A DNA stretch of 36,106 bases from Bacteroidales bacterium UBA3684 (GTDB lineage: Bacteria > Bacteroidota > Bacteroidia > Bacteroidales > P3): contig DFIZ01000085.1 in the NCBI GenBank assembly GCA_002372855.1, positions 1 to 36,106 of the forward strand, read 5' to 3'. The notes beneath the pieces were generated by a model. It worked only from the letters and a program-made list of their open reading frames with translations, had not been told where the DNA came from and did no database searches. The position numbers were made by a program, and so were the translations under genes. Positions 9,301-16,152 of the stretch are shown piece by piece (position 1 is the stretch's first letter; each line of letters opens with the position of its first letter).

Positions 9301-11444
9301 TAGCATTCCTCGATTTCGCCGCCGGTGACGAGGATGGGCCTGATGGTGGTGACGAGATTATTGTCGGTGTGCGAGCCGGGGTAGAGCTCCTCCACGTAGG
9401 CGTTGCCGCCAATCTGCTCGTAGCTCAACTTGTTGGCGTTGCCGCTTCGGGCACGGACAATCTGGATGAAGTAGCCGCTGTTGGCTATCCAGCGGTTGTT
9501 GCCGTGGTCGTCGTTGTTGGTAAAGGCGCCGTCGTTGATTTCGCACTCGCTCATGAAGCTGACGCAGGTCTCGGTCAGCTCGAACCATCCCCTGCCGTGC
9601 CAGATGCCGATGGTGGGATAGGGGGTGGACCCGTTGACGCGCTCGGCCATACCCATGCCGATGTTGGGCACGAAGTCGAAGCGTATGGGAGGTATCGCCG
9701 AACGGTCGGTGGTGTGGTAGGAGTACCAGCCGTAGTCGGGCTCCTGGTTCCGGTCCTCGTCCACGCTCATGATGGTGACGGCTTTGCGGGCGTCGAAACG
9801 CACACCGCCAATGGTGTTCTGGTTGTAGTGGTAGTTGCCCACCAGCACGATGGCCTGGCTGTGGGGGTTGGTGCTGTTGCTCAGGGCGTTCACCAGGGTG
9901 TTGAGGTCGGTGTAGACCGTACGGTTGTGGTAGGAGGTGGGCACCGCCCAGCCCAGGTCGGTCTGGCCGCCGTAGGAGTTGTTGTAGCCGAAGTCCGACC
10001 GGGCGTCGCTCAGGTAGTAGGCTGTGGCGAAGTTGGCCTCGATGCTGATGGCCGTCACACCGTAGGGCACTATGTAGTTGCCGCCCTGGGCGAAGATGTA
10101 GGGGTTGTTGGTGGCATTGTAGATGTCCTTCTGGGGATTGCCGCGGTCGGCGAAGTTGTAGGGCTCATCGGCGGGGATGTTGAAGATGTTGTAGGAGGTG
10201 CCGTTCTTGGTGACGGAGGTAATCTTCCAGCCGGTGACCACCGTGCTGTAGTCGGTCTGTGTCCAGAGCTCGTTGGCGAACGGCAGCACCACCTTGCCCC
10301 ACGTGAAGTCGTAGCGCGCGGTGTCCATGTCGGTGATGGGCAGGTTGACGCTGCCCGTGGTGCCGCCCACGGTGTAGTTCACCGTCAGGTAGCCGCTGTT
10401 GCCCATGCTGTCGATGAGCTTGCCGGCATAGTCGGCCGTGGTGGCCTGGTGGGTGACGACGAAGTTGATGTCCTGCGTGGTGCGATGCGTACCGGTCTCC
10501 CACGGCTCGATGATGGGATAGGGGGCCACCTCGGGCTTGAGCACCCAGTGGCCTATCTCGGCCACCTGGGCTGCCGACGGCGCATTGTCGCCAGTGCCGA
10601 AGAGGAAGTAGGCCGCCATCTCGCGGTGTGTGTTCAGGATGTGGCGGTAGAAGGGGAAACGCGTCAGGAAAGCGTCCTTGTCGATGGCCAACTGGTCGTT
10701 GTAGGCCGTGTAGGTGAGGTTGGCGCGCGAGCGGTAGTAGTTGTACTCCGTCAGCTGCTGCACGTTGTTGGTGTGGTTGCCCCCGTAGACGGGCGAGCGG
10801 TTGGTGCCGCTGGTCATGTCGCCGTACATCATGCACATGGCTATGCGCACACCGGTGGTGTTGACCGTCGTGGTGCCGCTGACGGTACCACGATTGTTGC
10901 CCACGATGCCGGCGGCGTAGGTGCCGCCAACAACGGTAGCGTAGCTGTAACAGTTCACCACGCGCACGTTACTGCCCGTTCTTCTGATCCTGCCCACCAG
11001 GCCGCCCACGTCGCGCGTGCCCTGTACGGTGGAGGCCGTCGAGGCCAGCACGCCGCAGTTGTACACCTTGGTGTTGCCCGTGGCGGCGATGCACACGGCG
11101 CCGGCGTCGGCGTCGGCGCCCGTGCGGTTGATGTTAACGTTATCGAGCCGCAGGTTCTTCACCGTGGCTCCGTTGAGGGTGTTGAAGAGCGGGACGGTGA
11201 GGCCGCTAATCGTGTGGTAGGCCCCGTCGAGGGTGCCGGTGAATTCGGTGAACGAAAAACCGCCGAAGCCCGAGGCGTCGATATCGGCGGCCAGGCGGTA
11301 GTTGCCGTTGGCCAAGGTGATATCCGAGAGGCTGTTGACAGGTGTCTGTGCACCGGCCGAAACAGCGGCAACGCAGAGCAATAAAAGCAAGAACAGCCTC
11401 TTCAGTCCTTCATGGCTGTCAAAAAAAGACAGCGTACATTTCAT
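6354..11444 (-). CDS. Giant secreted glycine-repeat (VYGGGN) surface protein
   Basis: A 1,696-residue secreted protein if started at ATG 11444, which yields a signal peptide (KRLFLLLLLCVAAVSAGAQ). ATG 11489 is in frame but would add a long polar head. After the signal comes a GLUG-type stretch (FTGTLDGAYHTISGL, VGGLVG, NCYSYATV, GIVGNNRG), then a long middle region without motifs I recognise. From about residue 850 to the end there are roughly twenty copies of a [VI][FY]GGGN-type turn spaced 20-50 residues apart (VFGGGN, LFGGGN, VYGGGN, IFGGNN), alternating with short strands such as VNVNVLGG. This suggests a parallel beta-solenoid, adhesin-like fold. Function is not known. The protein ends within a repeat (VYGGGNRAAVEGN and eight more residues) with no recognisable T9SS sorting domain, so the C-terminus may be trimmed or the family may end this way. 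It has its own promoter at 11611-11642 and converges on uvrC. Confidence 0.85.
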   Translation of the reverse strand: MKCTLSFFDSHEGLKRLFLLLLLCVAAVSAGAQTPVNSLSDITLANGNYRLAADIDASGFGGFSFTEFTGTLDGAYHTISGLTVPLFNTLNGATVKNLRLDNVNINRTGADADAGAVCIAATGNTKVYNCGVLASTASTVQGTRDVGGLVGRIRRTGSNVRVVNCYSYATVVGGTYAAGIVGNNRGTVSGTTTVNTTGVRIAMCMMYGDMTSGTNRSPVYGGNHTNNVQQLTEYNYYRSRANLTYTAYNDQLAIDKDAFLTRFPFYRHILNTHREMAAYFLFGTGDNAPSAAQVAEIGHWVLKPEVAPYPIIEPWETGTHRTTQDINFVVTHQATTADYAGKLIDSMGNSGYLTVNYTVGGTTGSVNLPITDMDTARYDFTWGKVVLPFANELWTQTDYSTVVTGWKITSVTKNGTSYNIFNIPADEPYNFADRGNPQKDIYNATNNPYIFAQGGNYIVPYGVTAISIEANFATAYYLSDARSDFGYNNSYGGQTDLGWAVPTSYHNRTVYTDLNTLVNALSNSTNPHSQAIVLVGNYHYNQNTIGGVRFDARKAVTIMSVDEDRNQEPDYGWYSYHTTDRSAIPPIRFDFVPNIGMGMAERVNGSTPYPTIGIWHGRGWFELTETCVSFMSECEINDGAFTNNDDHGNNRWIANSGYFIQIVRARSGNANKLSYEQIGGNAYVEELYPGSHTDNNLVTTIRPILVTGGEIEECYMTGYRAGSTATGSNIWFWGAGGKMHKWLGAYMENPSTNGVNVTAKVDHAVIGRFFGGGTSPNAKITGNIDITMNNSLVDFYCGGPEFGNMAAGKTVTTHATNTTFGEYYGAGFGGTSITYVRYGNETSVNFGTDKDFPIAFGTTYQRLSNNATYGIGSCYKFEFILYSGGSGTGVARSYTGYAAFDLATTGNVTNVLNGCTVLGNYYGAGCQGKVNGTVTSTLTGCTFMGSVFGGGYKAASNEVQVYPATEPTKSSYTKQTGLFSDFGTVEPETFTWQYRGTPGSDDANNILYTNTDMSTLGTVTGAISLTLDGGTVAQSVYGTGNESPANGGVTTLVKGGTEVGGDVFGGGNLAQTTGNALLTVENGKATNLFGGGNAAGIDGDATVNMEGGQVRTAIYGGCNSSGAVSGVVNVNVLGGTLGTDADHTINIHGGGYGQATSTGNDVTVNIGQESKSAAYPTIWGDVYGGSAKGNVNASTANTTTVNINNTVLHGNVFGGGLGEKTASGHYDDGSYVVTDSVPALVLGNSVVNIGTSTQESNNIQISGSIFGGNNYCGSALGFTTVHIWKTSHTAANTAPSQSGSPEVGTTTTLATLGTEPENFALQAVYGGGNLAHYNPTNTLYGGTAGKRAFVHVHGCDNTVRYLYGGGNAANTPADSVIIDGGRFYKIFGGGNGERADLPGADLTEGNAYTLVKGGVYNAVFGGSNTKGVIAKDMKLNIAPDGGCGLELIGDLFGGGNLAPSKGGNLTIECGDIVLGNVYGGANAAYVDGDVTLTLKGGNSIDYVFGGSKSVADEDHVGGYAINGNVSLILQGGTITNAFGGSDTKGNIKGIISVLVDDAEDAGCPLKVDNVYGGGKDAAYTPQNPSVATPTVDVVNGTVNNAVFGGGLGADAKITANPTVKIGGTGAKQAIVGGTKIAGGTGEGNVFGGGSEADVLKNGDNTGNTSVTLSGNAEVMGNVYGGGNRAAVEGNTQVKME

Positions 11445-11610
11445 ACATTTTTGTTCTTTAGTTCGTTTTGAGTTACTGTAAGTAGCCATATCTTTTTTTA
11501 TTTTTTTCGATATACATCCTTGCATTTCCAAACATCATATTCGACACATTCCGTTTAATCCATTGAATAACACACAAAAGGCAATAACGCAAATAATAAA
11601 TATTAAAGTG

Positions 11611-11642
11611 CAAAAATACAAAAACCAAAGAAAACGACCAAA
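11611..11642 (-). promoter_or_regulatory. Promoter of the giant repeat-protein gene
   Basis: Read on the minus strand: TTTG (11639-11642), 20 bases, TATTTTTG (11611-11618), an exact match to the Bacteroidota promoter consensus. Transcription would start near 11605, leaving a leader of about 160 bases if ATG 11444 is used. Confidence 0.7.
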
Positions 11643-11751
11643 CAATTAATATTTTTTAATATTGCGCCCCATCCGCCACAACACCGACACGGACCATTTG
11701 GCATTTTCACCTATTTCAAGGACCCATTTCCACCCTACCATCTCCCACCAT

Positions 11752-11805
11752 GGTAGGAGTTGGGTGGGAGTTGGTAGGGAGTTGGTAGGGACATGGTAAG
11801 GACAT
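11752..11805 (+). repeat. 11-bp phased GGTA repeat array, copy 1
   Basis: Units GGTAGGAGTT (10), GGGTGGGAGTT, GGTAGGGAGTT, GGTAGGGACAT and GGTAAGGACAT follow each other with a period of 11, preceded by the hairpin CCTACCAT/ATGGTAGG (11735-11758) and followed by AT-rich sequence ending in GTGTTTTA. Related arrays occur at 18103-18140 (same strand) and 32132-32191 (opposite strand). Confidence 0.8.
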
Positions 11806-11965
11806 CAAGGCTGTTATTCACAGTGTTTTAGCCTGAAAAATGGCCTCCCGGCGGGGTTTGGGGTACTACAATTTGACATTTTCACCTTTTTTTCACTTTT
11901 CTTAACACGGTTTTGCAAGTTTTTATTGCCGAGCGATACATATACAATAAACATTTGATACAACT

Positions 11966-12376
11966 ATGAACAAACGCATTGTTATACTATTGGTTGCGTG
12001 CCTGGTGGGCGGATGCCTGTGGGCGCAGAGCGGGCCCGGCAAACGGGAACGGAAGAAAAACCTCGTCGTCAAGGAATGGAACACCAAGGCCGGAGCCAAA
12101 ACGCCCTACCTGGACAACATGGTGACCTACGACGAGCTGGGACGCAAAATCGAGGAGATAGAATACGCCTCCTACGGGCAGAAGAAACGCACGGTGTACG
12201 AATACGAAGGCACCAACACAAAGTGTTCGCGCCAGATAGAGTACGACGACAAGAACCACGTGAACCGCATCAAGAAGTTCAAGTACAACGAGGACGGCAC
12301 ACGCCGCGTGCAGTACAACTACAAGCCCAACGGCAAGCTGGAGAGCACGAAAACGTTCGAGTACTCTTATAAGTAG
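11966..12376 (+). CDS. Small secreted protein with YD-like repeats, function unknown
   Basis: A 136-residue protein with a clear signal peptide (MNKRIVILLVACLVGGCLWAQ). The cysteine at residue 17 is in an imperfect lipobox-like GGC, but cleavage after AQ is at least as likely. The mature part is highly charged and contains repeated tyrosine-aspartate style strands (VTYDELGRKIEEIEY, VYEYEG, IEYDDKNHVNRIKKFKYNEDG, VQYNYKPNGKLE), resembling short YD/RHS-type beta repeats. I do not recognise a named family and assign no function. The stop codon TAG overlaps the first unit of the 8-bp array that separates it from the VTC gene 65 bases downstream, so it may be co-transcribed with the VTC/DUF4956 pair. 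Upstream, AAcaTTTG at 11950-11957 is only a weak promoter match. Confidence 0.7.
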   Translation: MNKRIVILLVACLVGGCLWAQSGPGKRERKKNLVVKEWNTKAGAKTPYLDNMVTYDELGRKIEEIEYASYGQKKRTVYEYEGTNTKCSRQIEYDDKNHVNRIKKFKYNEDGTRRVQYNYKPNGKLESTKTFEYSYK

Positions 12377-12422
12377 CTGAGTGGCTGGGTAGCTGAGTGG
12401 CTGAGTGGCTGAGTAGTTAAGA
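12375..12422. repeat. 8-bp tandem array, GGCTGAGT type
   Basis: Units AGCTGAGT, GGCTGGGT, AGCTGAGT, GGCTGAGT, GGCTGAGT and AGTTAAGA in strict 8-bp register, filling most of the gap between the secreted-protein gene and the VTC gene. The first two bases belong to the upstream stop codon (TAG 12374-12376). Confidence 0.85.
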
Positions 12423-12441
12423 CAATAGGTTTTTGGGGGAA

Positions 12442-13194
12442 ATGAGCATTTTGGAACAGATGGAGCCCATCGGGCTGGCGGACATGAAGGCCGTGAGGCT
12501 GATGAACCGCGTGGACCAGAAGTACATGGCTCCGGCGTCGCTGCTGGAGGAGCTGCTGGGGCGCGTGGCCGACGGCTACTACGTCCAGCACATCGAGGGC
12601 GAGGCGCTGGCGCCGTACCGCACCCTATATTTCGACACCGAAGGCCTCGACATGTACACCATGCACCACAACCAGAAACTCAACCGCCAGAAGCTGCGCG
12701 TGCGCACCTACCGCTCGACGGACACCACATTCTTCGAAATCAAGAACAAAGACAACAAGAAGAAGACCCGCAAGGTGAGGATTCCGATAGAGGTGGCGAT
12801 GTTCGACCACGCCCTGGAGGTGGAGGAGGTGAGGGAGTTCGTAGACAGCAAGACCCCCTGGCCCGCCACCGCGCTGCACGAGTGCCTGGAGAACCGCTTC
12901 GAGCGCATCACGCTGGTGGACAAGGGCATGAGCGAGCGCATCACGATAGACAGCGGCATCCGTTTCCACAACCGCGCCACAGGGCTGGAGGCCGACATAG
13001 CAAAGCTGCTGGTGATTGAGGTGAAGCACGAGGTGGGGGCGCCGACGAGCGCCATCGAACGCGCGCTGCACGACCTCCACATCCTCCCGCGCCGCATGAG
13101 CAAATACTGCATCGGCACCGCCCTCACCGACCCTGGCGCCAAGAAGAACCGATTCAAAGAGAAATTGTTATACATTAGGAAAGTGACTGAGTAA
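12442..13194 (+). CDS. VTC-domain protein (polyphosphate polymerase-like)
   Basis: A 250-residue cytosolic protein with the VTC domain, a member of the triphosphate tunnel metalloenzyme fold that in yeast Vtc4 makes polyphosphate from ATP. Visible signatures are MNRVDQKYM (21-29), YRTLYFDT (59-66), the basic strand LRVRTYRSTDTTFFEIKNKD (85-104), KKKTRKVRI, ERITIDSGIRF (165-175), the acidic strand VIEVKHE (191-197) and the final SKYCIG (220-225). Start ATG 12442 is preceded by a purine-rich GGGGGAA. The gene is followed 54 bases on by a DUF4956 membrane protein, a pairing common in bacteria and often accompanied by CotH, which is not here. Polymerase activity is inferred, not shown. The last residues (VTE) and the stop lie in an 8-bp repeat. 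Confidence 0.88.
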   Translation: MSILEQMEPIGLADMKAVRLMNRVDQKYMAPASLLEELLGRVADGYYVQHIEGEALAPYRTLYFDTEGLDMYTMHHNQKLNRQKLRVRTYRSTDTTFFEIKNKDNKKKTRKVRIPIEVAMFDHALEVEEVREFVDSKTPWPATALHECLENRFERITLVDKGMSERITIDSGIRFHNRATGLEADIAKLLVIEVKHEVGAPTSAIERALHDLHILPRRMSKYCIGTALTDPGAKKNRFKEKLLYIRKVTE

Positions 13195-13214
13195 CTGGGT
13201 GACTGAGTGGATGG
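13183..13214. repeat. 8-bp tandem array, GTGACTGA type
   Basis: Four 8-bp units (GTGACTGA, GTAACTGG, GTGACTGA, GTGGATGG). The array starts inside the VTC gene, encodes its final VTE and supplies its TAA stop (13192-13194). An AT-rich, roughly 7-bp periodic stretch (AAATTAA/AATTAAA) follows at about 13216-13242 before the next ATG. Confidence 0.75.
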
Positions 13215-13248
13215 AAATGAAATTAAAATTAAAAATTAATCAATTTAT

Positions 13249-13968
13249 ATGAAACTGTTACAAAGCGACTTCGACCCCTCCATCGCCTCCGAATTCGGCG
13301 ATGTAATCGGCGACCAGAGCATCGACCTCCTGGGGGTGCCCGTTTTCGACGGCCCAAGCCTCTGGACCTTCCTCATCCGCTTCGCCTTCAACCTGCTGGT
13401 GTGCTGGGTGATAACGCACTTCCTGTACTACAAGAAGAGCCACCGGAGGGACTACTACTTCACGTATATGCTCTTTTCCGCCACCATCTTCCTGATTCTG
13501 TACCAGCTGCAGAGCCTGCAGATGGAGATGACGCTGGCCCTGGGCCTCTTCGCCATCTTCAGTATGATACGCTACCGCACGGAGCAGCTGCCGATACGCG
13601 AGATGACGTATCTCTTCGTGCTTATCGGGCTGAGCATCATCAACGGTTCGGGACTGACGTCGAGCTACACGGCGTTCGTGGTGACCAACGTGCTGGTGGT
13701 GCTGTTGATATGGCTGCTGGAGAGCCTGGGATTCAGCAAACGCCAGGCGAACAAAATCATCACCTACGAGAAGATAGACCTCATCCGGCCCGACCACCGC
13801 GAGGAACTGCTGGCCGACCTGCGGGAGAGGACGGGGCTGGACATCGTCAAGGTGCAGGTGGGAAGCATCAACTTCCTCAAGGACACAGCCTTCCTGAAGG
13901 TCACCTACGTCCCCGACGACCCGGAGCCGAACGACATAGACATGATAACAAAGTTCAAAAACAAATAG
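13249..13968 (+). CDS. DUF4956 integral membrane protein
   Basis: A 239-residue membrane protein. Hydrophobic segments are FAFNLLVCWVITHFLYY, YMLFSATIFLILYQL, LALGLFAIFSMI, LFVLIGLSII and VVTNVLVVLLIWLLESLG, giving about five membrane spans, with the conserved SMIRYRTEQLPIREMTYLF region between spans three and four. The C-terminal 80 residues are soluble (ITYEKIDLIRPDHREELLAD through VTYVPDD) and look like a small alpha/beta domain. This matches DUF4956, typically encoded next to VTC-domain proteins, as here. A joint role in making or moving a polyanion such as polyphosphate is a reasonable inference from that pairing but unproven. A strong intrinsic terminator follows at 13976-14018. Confidence 0.85.
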   Translation: MKLLQSDFDPSIASEFGDVIGDQSIDLLGVPVFDGPSLWTFLIRFAFNLLVCWVITHFLYYKKSHRRDYYFTYMLFSATIFLILYQLQSLQMEMTLALGLFAIFSMIRYRTEQLPIREMTYLFVLIGLSIINGSGLTSSYTAFVVTNVLVVLLIWLLESLGFSKRQANKIITYEKIDLIRPDHREELLADLRERTGLDIVKVQVGSINFLKDTAFLKVTYVPDDPEPNDIDMITKFKNK

Positions 13969-13975
13969 CCCGCCG

Positions 13976-14018
13976 AAGCCCCTCCCGAAAAGAGGGGCTT
14001 TCCATTTCATTTTTTTTC
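13976..14018 (+). terminator. Intrinsic terminator after the VTC/DUF4956 genes
   Basis: AAGCCCCTC (13976-13984) pairs perfectly with GAGGGGCTT (13992-14000) around a 7-base loop, followed by a T-rich run ending in TTTTTTT at 14018. The next gene's -7 element starts two bases later. Confidence 0.85.
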
Positions 14019-14019
14019 G

Positions 14020-14027
14020 TATATTTG
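14020..14027 (+). promoter_or_regulatory. -7 promoter element of the MORN-like lipoprotein gene
   Basis: TATATTTG matches TAnnTTTG. The -33 position falls in the preceding terminator stem and is a poor match. A start near 14033 would leave a leader of only about 10 bases before ATG 14043. Confidence 0.5.
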
Positions 14028-14042
14028 CAGTTTCAAAAAACG

Positions 14043-14588
14043 ATGAAGATTATGAAGAAGTATCTGATATTCACGCTGACAGCCATCGCCCTGAGCGCCT
14101 GCACAGGCACGACGACTCGCGAATTCCGCACGCTGGACAAAAAGCTTGTGGCTTCGTGCACCTACGAGGGCACCGACAGCCTGCATGCCCAGTGGCAGTT
14201 CACCGACCCGCAGGTGAAGGACTGCGACTCGCTGCGTGTGGTGGAGCTGGGCGAGGACGGACATCCTATGACAGTGTGTTTCTACATGGGCGGCAAGGAG
14301 CTGTGGCGCCAGTACTACAGCGACATGCAGCTGCGCAGCGAGGGCGAGATGGTTGGCGGCCAGCGCGAAGGACGCTGGGTGTTCCTCTTCCCCAACGGGC
14401 TGCCGCAATGCGAAGCCACCTTTGTGAACGGCAAGGAAGAGGGGGTGTACAAGGTGTACCGCGAGAACGGAGTGCCGTACTACGTGGGCCAGTACCACGA
14501 GGGTCAGCGCACGGGCACGTGGGAGATCTACGCCTCCGACGGCACACTGGAAACGACGCAAACTTTTGACGGCGATTCCAAGAGTTAA
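14043..14588 (+). CDS. MORN/YwqK-like repeat lipoprotein
   Basis: A 181-residue lipoprotein: MKIMKKYLIFTLTAIALSAC places a lipobox (LSAC) at C20 (ATG 14052 is an alternative start). The C-terminal two thirds contain MORN-type repeats of the kind found in YwqK-family proteins: GEMVGGQREGRWVFLFPNG, ATFVNGKEEGVYKVYRENG and GQYHEGQRTGTWEIYASDG, each a G..v.G...G.w..y..nG unit. YwqK proteins are often labelled antitoxins in databases, but no toxin gene is adjacent and the lipoprotein signal points to an envelope role, so I do not call it an antitoxin. The final residue and stop codon lie in a 9-bp repeat (14583-14609) that fills the gap to the CCA-adding enzyme gene. Confidence 0.78.
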   Translation: MKIMKKYLIFTLTAIALSACTGTTTREFRTLDKKLVASCTYEGTDSLHAQWQFTDPQVKDCDSLRVVELGEDGHPMTVCFYMGGKELWRQYYSDMQLRSEGEMVGGQREGRWVFLFPNGLPQCEATFVNGKEEGVYKVYRENGVPYYVGQYHEGQRTGTWEIYASDGTLETTQTFDGDSKS

Positions 14589-14609
14589 AGAAGTTAGAGA
14601 AGTTAAAGA
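14583..14609. repeat. 9-bp tandem repeat, AGTTAAAGA, three units
   Basis: AGTTAAAGA, AGTTAGAGA, AGTTAAAGA. The first unit supplies the TAA stop (14586-14588) of the lipoprotein gene. The array fills the 27-base gap before the next start. Confidence 0.7.
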
Positions 14610-14615
14610 TTATTG

Positions 14616-16091
14616 ATGATAGACCTGGGACTTGACCTCTACCGCACCATCGGCCGATGTGCCGACCGGCTGGGCATCGACGCCTACGCCGTGGGCGGAG
14701 TGGTGCGCGACTTCTTCCTCGGCCGTCCCTGCACGGACATAGACGTGGTGTGCGTGGGACGCGAAGAGGGTGGCGAGGTGCACATAGGCATCGAGCTGGC
14801 CAAAGCGTCGTCGGAAGCCCTGGGTGGCAGCAAGGTCTCCGTCTTCAAGAATTTCGGCACGGCCAGTTTCAGATACACCCCCGGGCACGAGGAACGGAGA
14901 GAGGAGAGGGAGTACGAGCTGGAGTTTGTCGGCGCACGCCGCGAGAGCTACAGCCGAGACAGCCGCAAACCGGTGGTGGAGAACGGGACGCTGGAAGACG
15001 ACCAGCGGAGGCGCGACTTCACGGTCAACGCGCTGGCCGTATGCCTCAACTCCGACCGCTACGGCGAGCTGATGGACCCCTTCGGGGGCATCAAGGACAT
15101 GGATGAAGGTATATTGCGCACGCCGCTGGACCCGGACATCACCTTCAGCGACGACCCCTTGCGCATGATGCGCGCGATACGCTTCGCCAGCCAGCTGGGC
15201 TTCCGCATTGCGGACGAGACGTTCGAGGCCATCGGGCGCAACGCGGAGCGCATCAAGATAGTCTCCGCCGAGCGTATCACGGTGGAGCTGAACAAGATTA
15301 TGGCATCGCCCAATCCGACACTGGGTCTGAAGCTGATGCAGAAGAGCGGCCTGATGAAGCTGATACTGCCCGAGATAGCAGACCTCGCCGGGATAGAGAC
15401 CATCGACGGACGAGGCCACAAAGACATCTTCTTCCACACCATGCAGGTGCTGGACAATGTAGTGGGGAGTGGGGATCGGAGAGCGGAGAACACTCCTAAC
15501 CTCTGGCTTCGCTGGGCGGCGTTGCTGCACGATGTGGGCAAGCCGGGGGTGAAACGCTACGAGGCCAAACAGGGTTGGACCTTCCACGGCCACGAGGCCC
15601 GCGGGGCACACATGGTGAAGCGCATCTTCAAGCGCCTGCGCCTGCCCTTGGGCGAGGAGGAGCGATATGTGGAGAAACTCGTCATGCTCCACATGCGGCC
15701 GATTATCCTGGCCGAGGACGTGGTGACGGACAGCGCGGTGCGCCGCCTCCTCTTCGAGGCCGGCGACGACATCGATGACCTCATGCTCCTCTGCAACGCC
15801 GACATCACCACCCGCAACGAGGAGAAGCAGCGCAAGCACCGCAAGAACTTCGAGCTGGTGAAGCAGAAGCTTGTGGAGCTGGAGGAGCGCGACCGCATAC
15901 GCAACTTCCAGCCGCCGGTGAGCGGCGACGACATCATGCGCACGTTCGGCATCGGCCCGTGCCACGAGATAGGCATCATCAAGGACGCCATCAAGGACGC
16001 CATCCTCGACGGCAAAATACCCAACAAGCGCGAGGCCGCCTGGCAGATGATGCTCGAGCTGGCCCAAGGGCTCGGACTGAAGCCCTGTTAA
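14616..16091 (+). CDS. cca: CCA tRNA nucleotidyltransferase (class II, with HD domain)
   Basis: Adds or repairs the 3' CCA end of tRNAs; the window's own tRNA has no encoded CCA. About 491 residues. The N-terminal polymerase beta-type head has YAVGGVVRDFFLGRPCTDID (residues 24-43), with D41 and D43 as the metal-binding DxD pair. RRRDFTVNAL is the flexible-loop/RRD region, and DPLRMMRAIRFASQLGF is the tRNA-binding signature. A C-terminal HD phosphohydrolase domain has LLHDVGKPG. Between VLDN and LWLRW (residues about 283-293) a stretch from four 7-bp repeat units (15464-15491) is translated in frame; it is of the same family as the asd insertion. Members of this class may add only part of CCA or act as poly(A) polymerases, so CCA addition is family-level inference. 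Start ATG 14616 is chosen over TTG 14613. Confidence 0.93.
   Translation: MIDLGLDLYRTIGRCADRLGIDAYAVGGVVRDFFLGRPCTDIDVVCVGREEGGEVHIGIELAKASSEALGGSKVSVFKNFGTASFRYTPGHEERREEREYELEFVGARRESYSRDSRKPVVENGTLEDDQRRRDFTVNALAVCLNSDRYGELMDPFGGIKDMDEGILRTPLDPDITFSDDPLRMMRAIRFASQLGFRIADETFEAIGRNAERIKIVSAERITVELNKIMASPNPTLGLKLMQKSGLMKLILPEIADLAGIETIDGRGHKDIFFHTMQVLDNVVGSGDRRAENTPNLWLRWAALLHDVGKPGVKRYEAKQGWTFHGHEARGAHMVKRIFKRLRLPLGEEERYVEKLVMLHMRPIILAEDVVTDSAVRRLLFEAGDDIDDLMLLCNADITTRNEEKQRKHRKNFELVKQKLVELEERDRIRNFQPPVSGDDIMRTFGIGPCHEIGIIKDAIKDAILDGKIPNKREAAWQMMLELAQGLGLKPC
15464..15491. repeat. 7-bp tandem units inside the CCA-adding enzyme gene
   Basis: GGGGAGT, GGGGATC, GGAGAGC, GGAGAAC in 7-bp register, followed by ACTCC. 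This is the GGAGAGT family also found in asd. It is translated in frame between two conserved blocks. Confidence 0.7.
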
Positions 16092-16099
16092 AAAAAACA

Positions 16100-16131
16100 T
16101 TTGGCCATATAATTATTATTTTGTATTTTTG
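16100..16131 (+). promoter_or_regulatory. Promoter of the crotonase gene
   Basis: TTTG (16100-16103), 20 bases, TATTTTTG (16124-16131): an exact Bacteroidota promoter. Start near 16137, leader of about 16 bases before ATG 16153. Confidence 0.8.
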
Positions 16132-16152
16132 CAGTCTCAAAAAATAAAAGTC

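Larger units (their letters stand above)
11445..11965. other. Divergent intergenic region with an 11-bp repeat element
   Basis: This 521-base gap separates the giant minus-strand gene from the plus-strand gene at 11966. It holds the minus-strand promoter at 11611-11642, and at about 11690-11840 a repeat element comprising a stem (CCTACCAT 11735-11742 with ATGGTAGG 11751-11758) and an 11-bp GGTA array (11752-11805). A 17-base direct repeat with 16 matches (ATTTGGCATTTTCACCT at 11696-11712 and ATTTGACATTTTCACCT at 11871-11887) brackets the array. I see no convincing gene in it. Confidence 0.7.

Noticed and set aside
8862..11384. Long plus-strand open frame opposite the giant repeat gene (also 6369-7586)
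   Set aside because: It has alanine/valine/glycine/histidine-biased sequence with no domain, no signal and no promoter; it mirrors the codon bias of the real minus-strand gene.
14043..14588. YwqK-like gene as an antitoxin of a toxin-antitoxin pair
   Set aside because: No toxin candidate is adjacent, and a lipoprotein signal places it in the envelope.
14610..16100. Minus-strand frame of nearly the same length as the CCA-adding enzyme gene
   Set aside because: Antisense shadow. The plus strand has the full nucleotidyltransferase and HD motifs.
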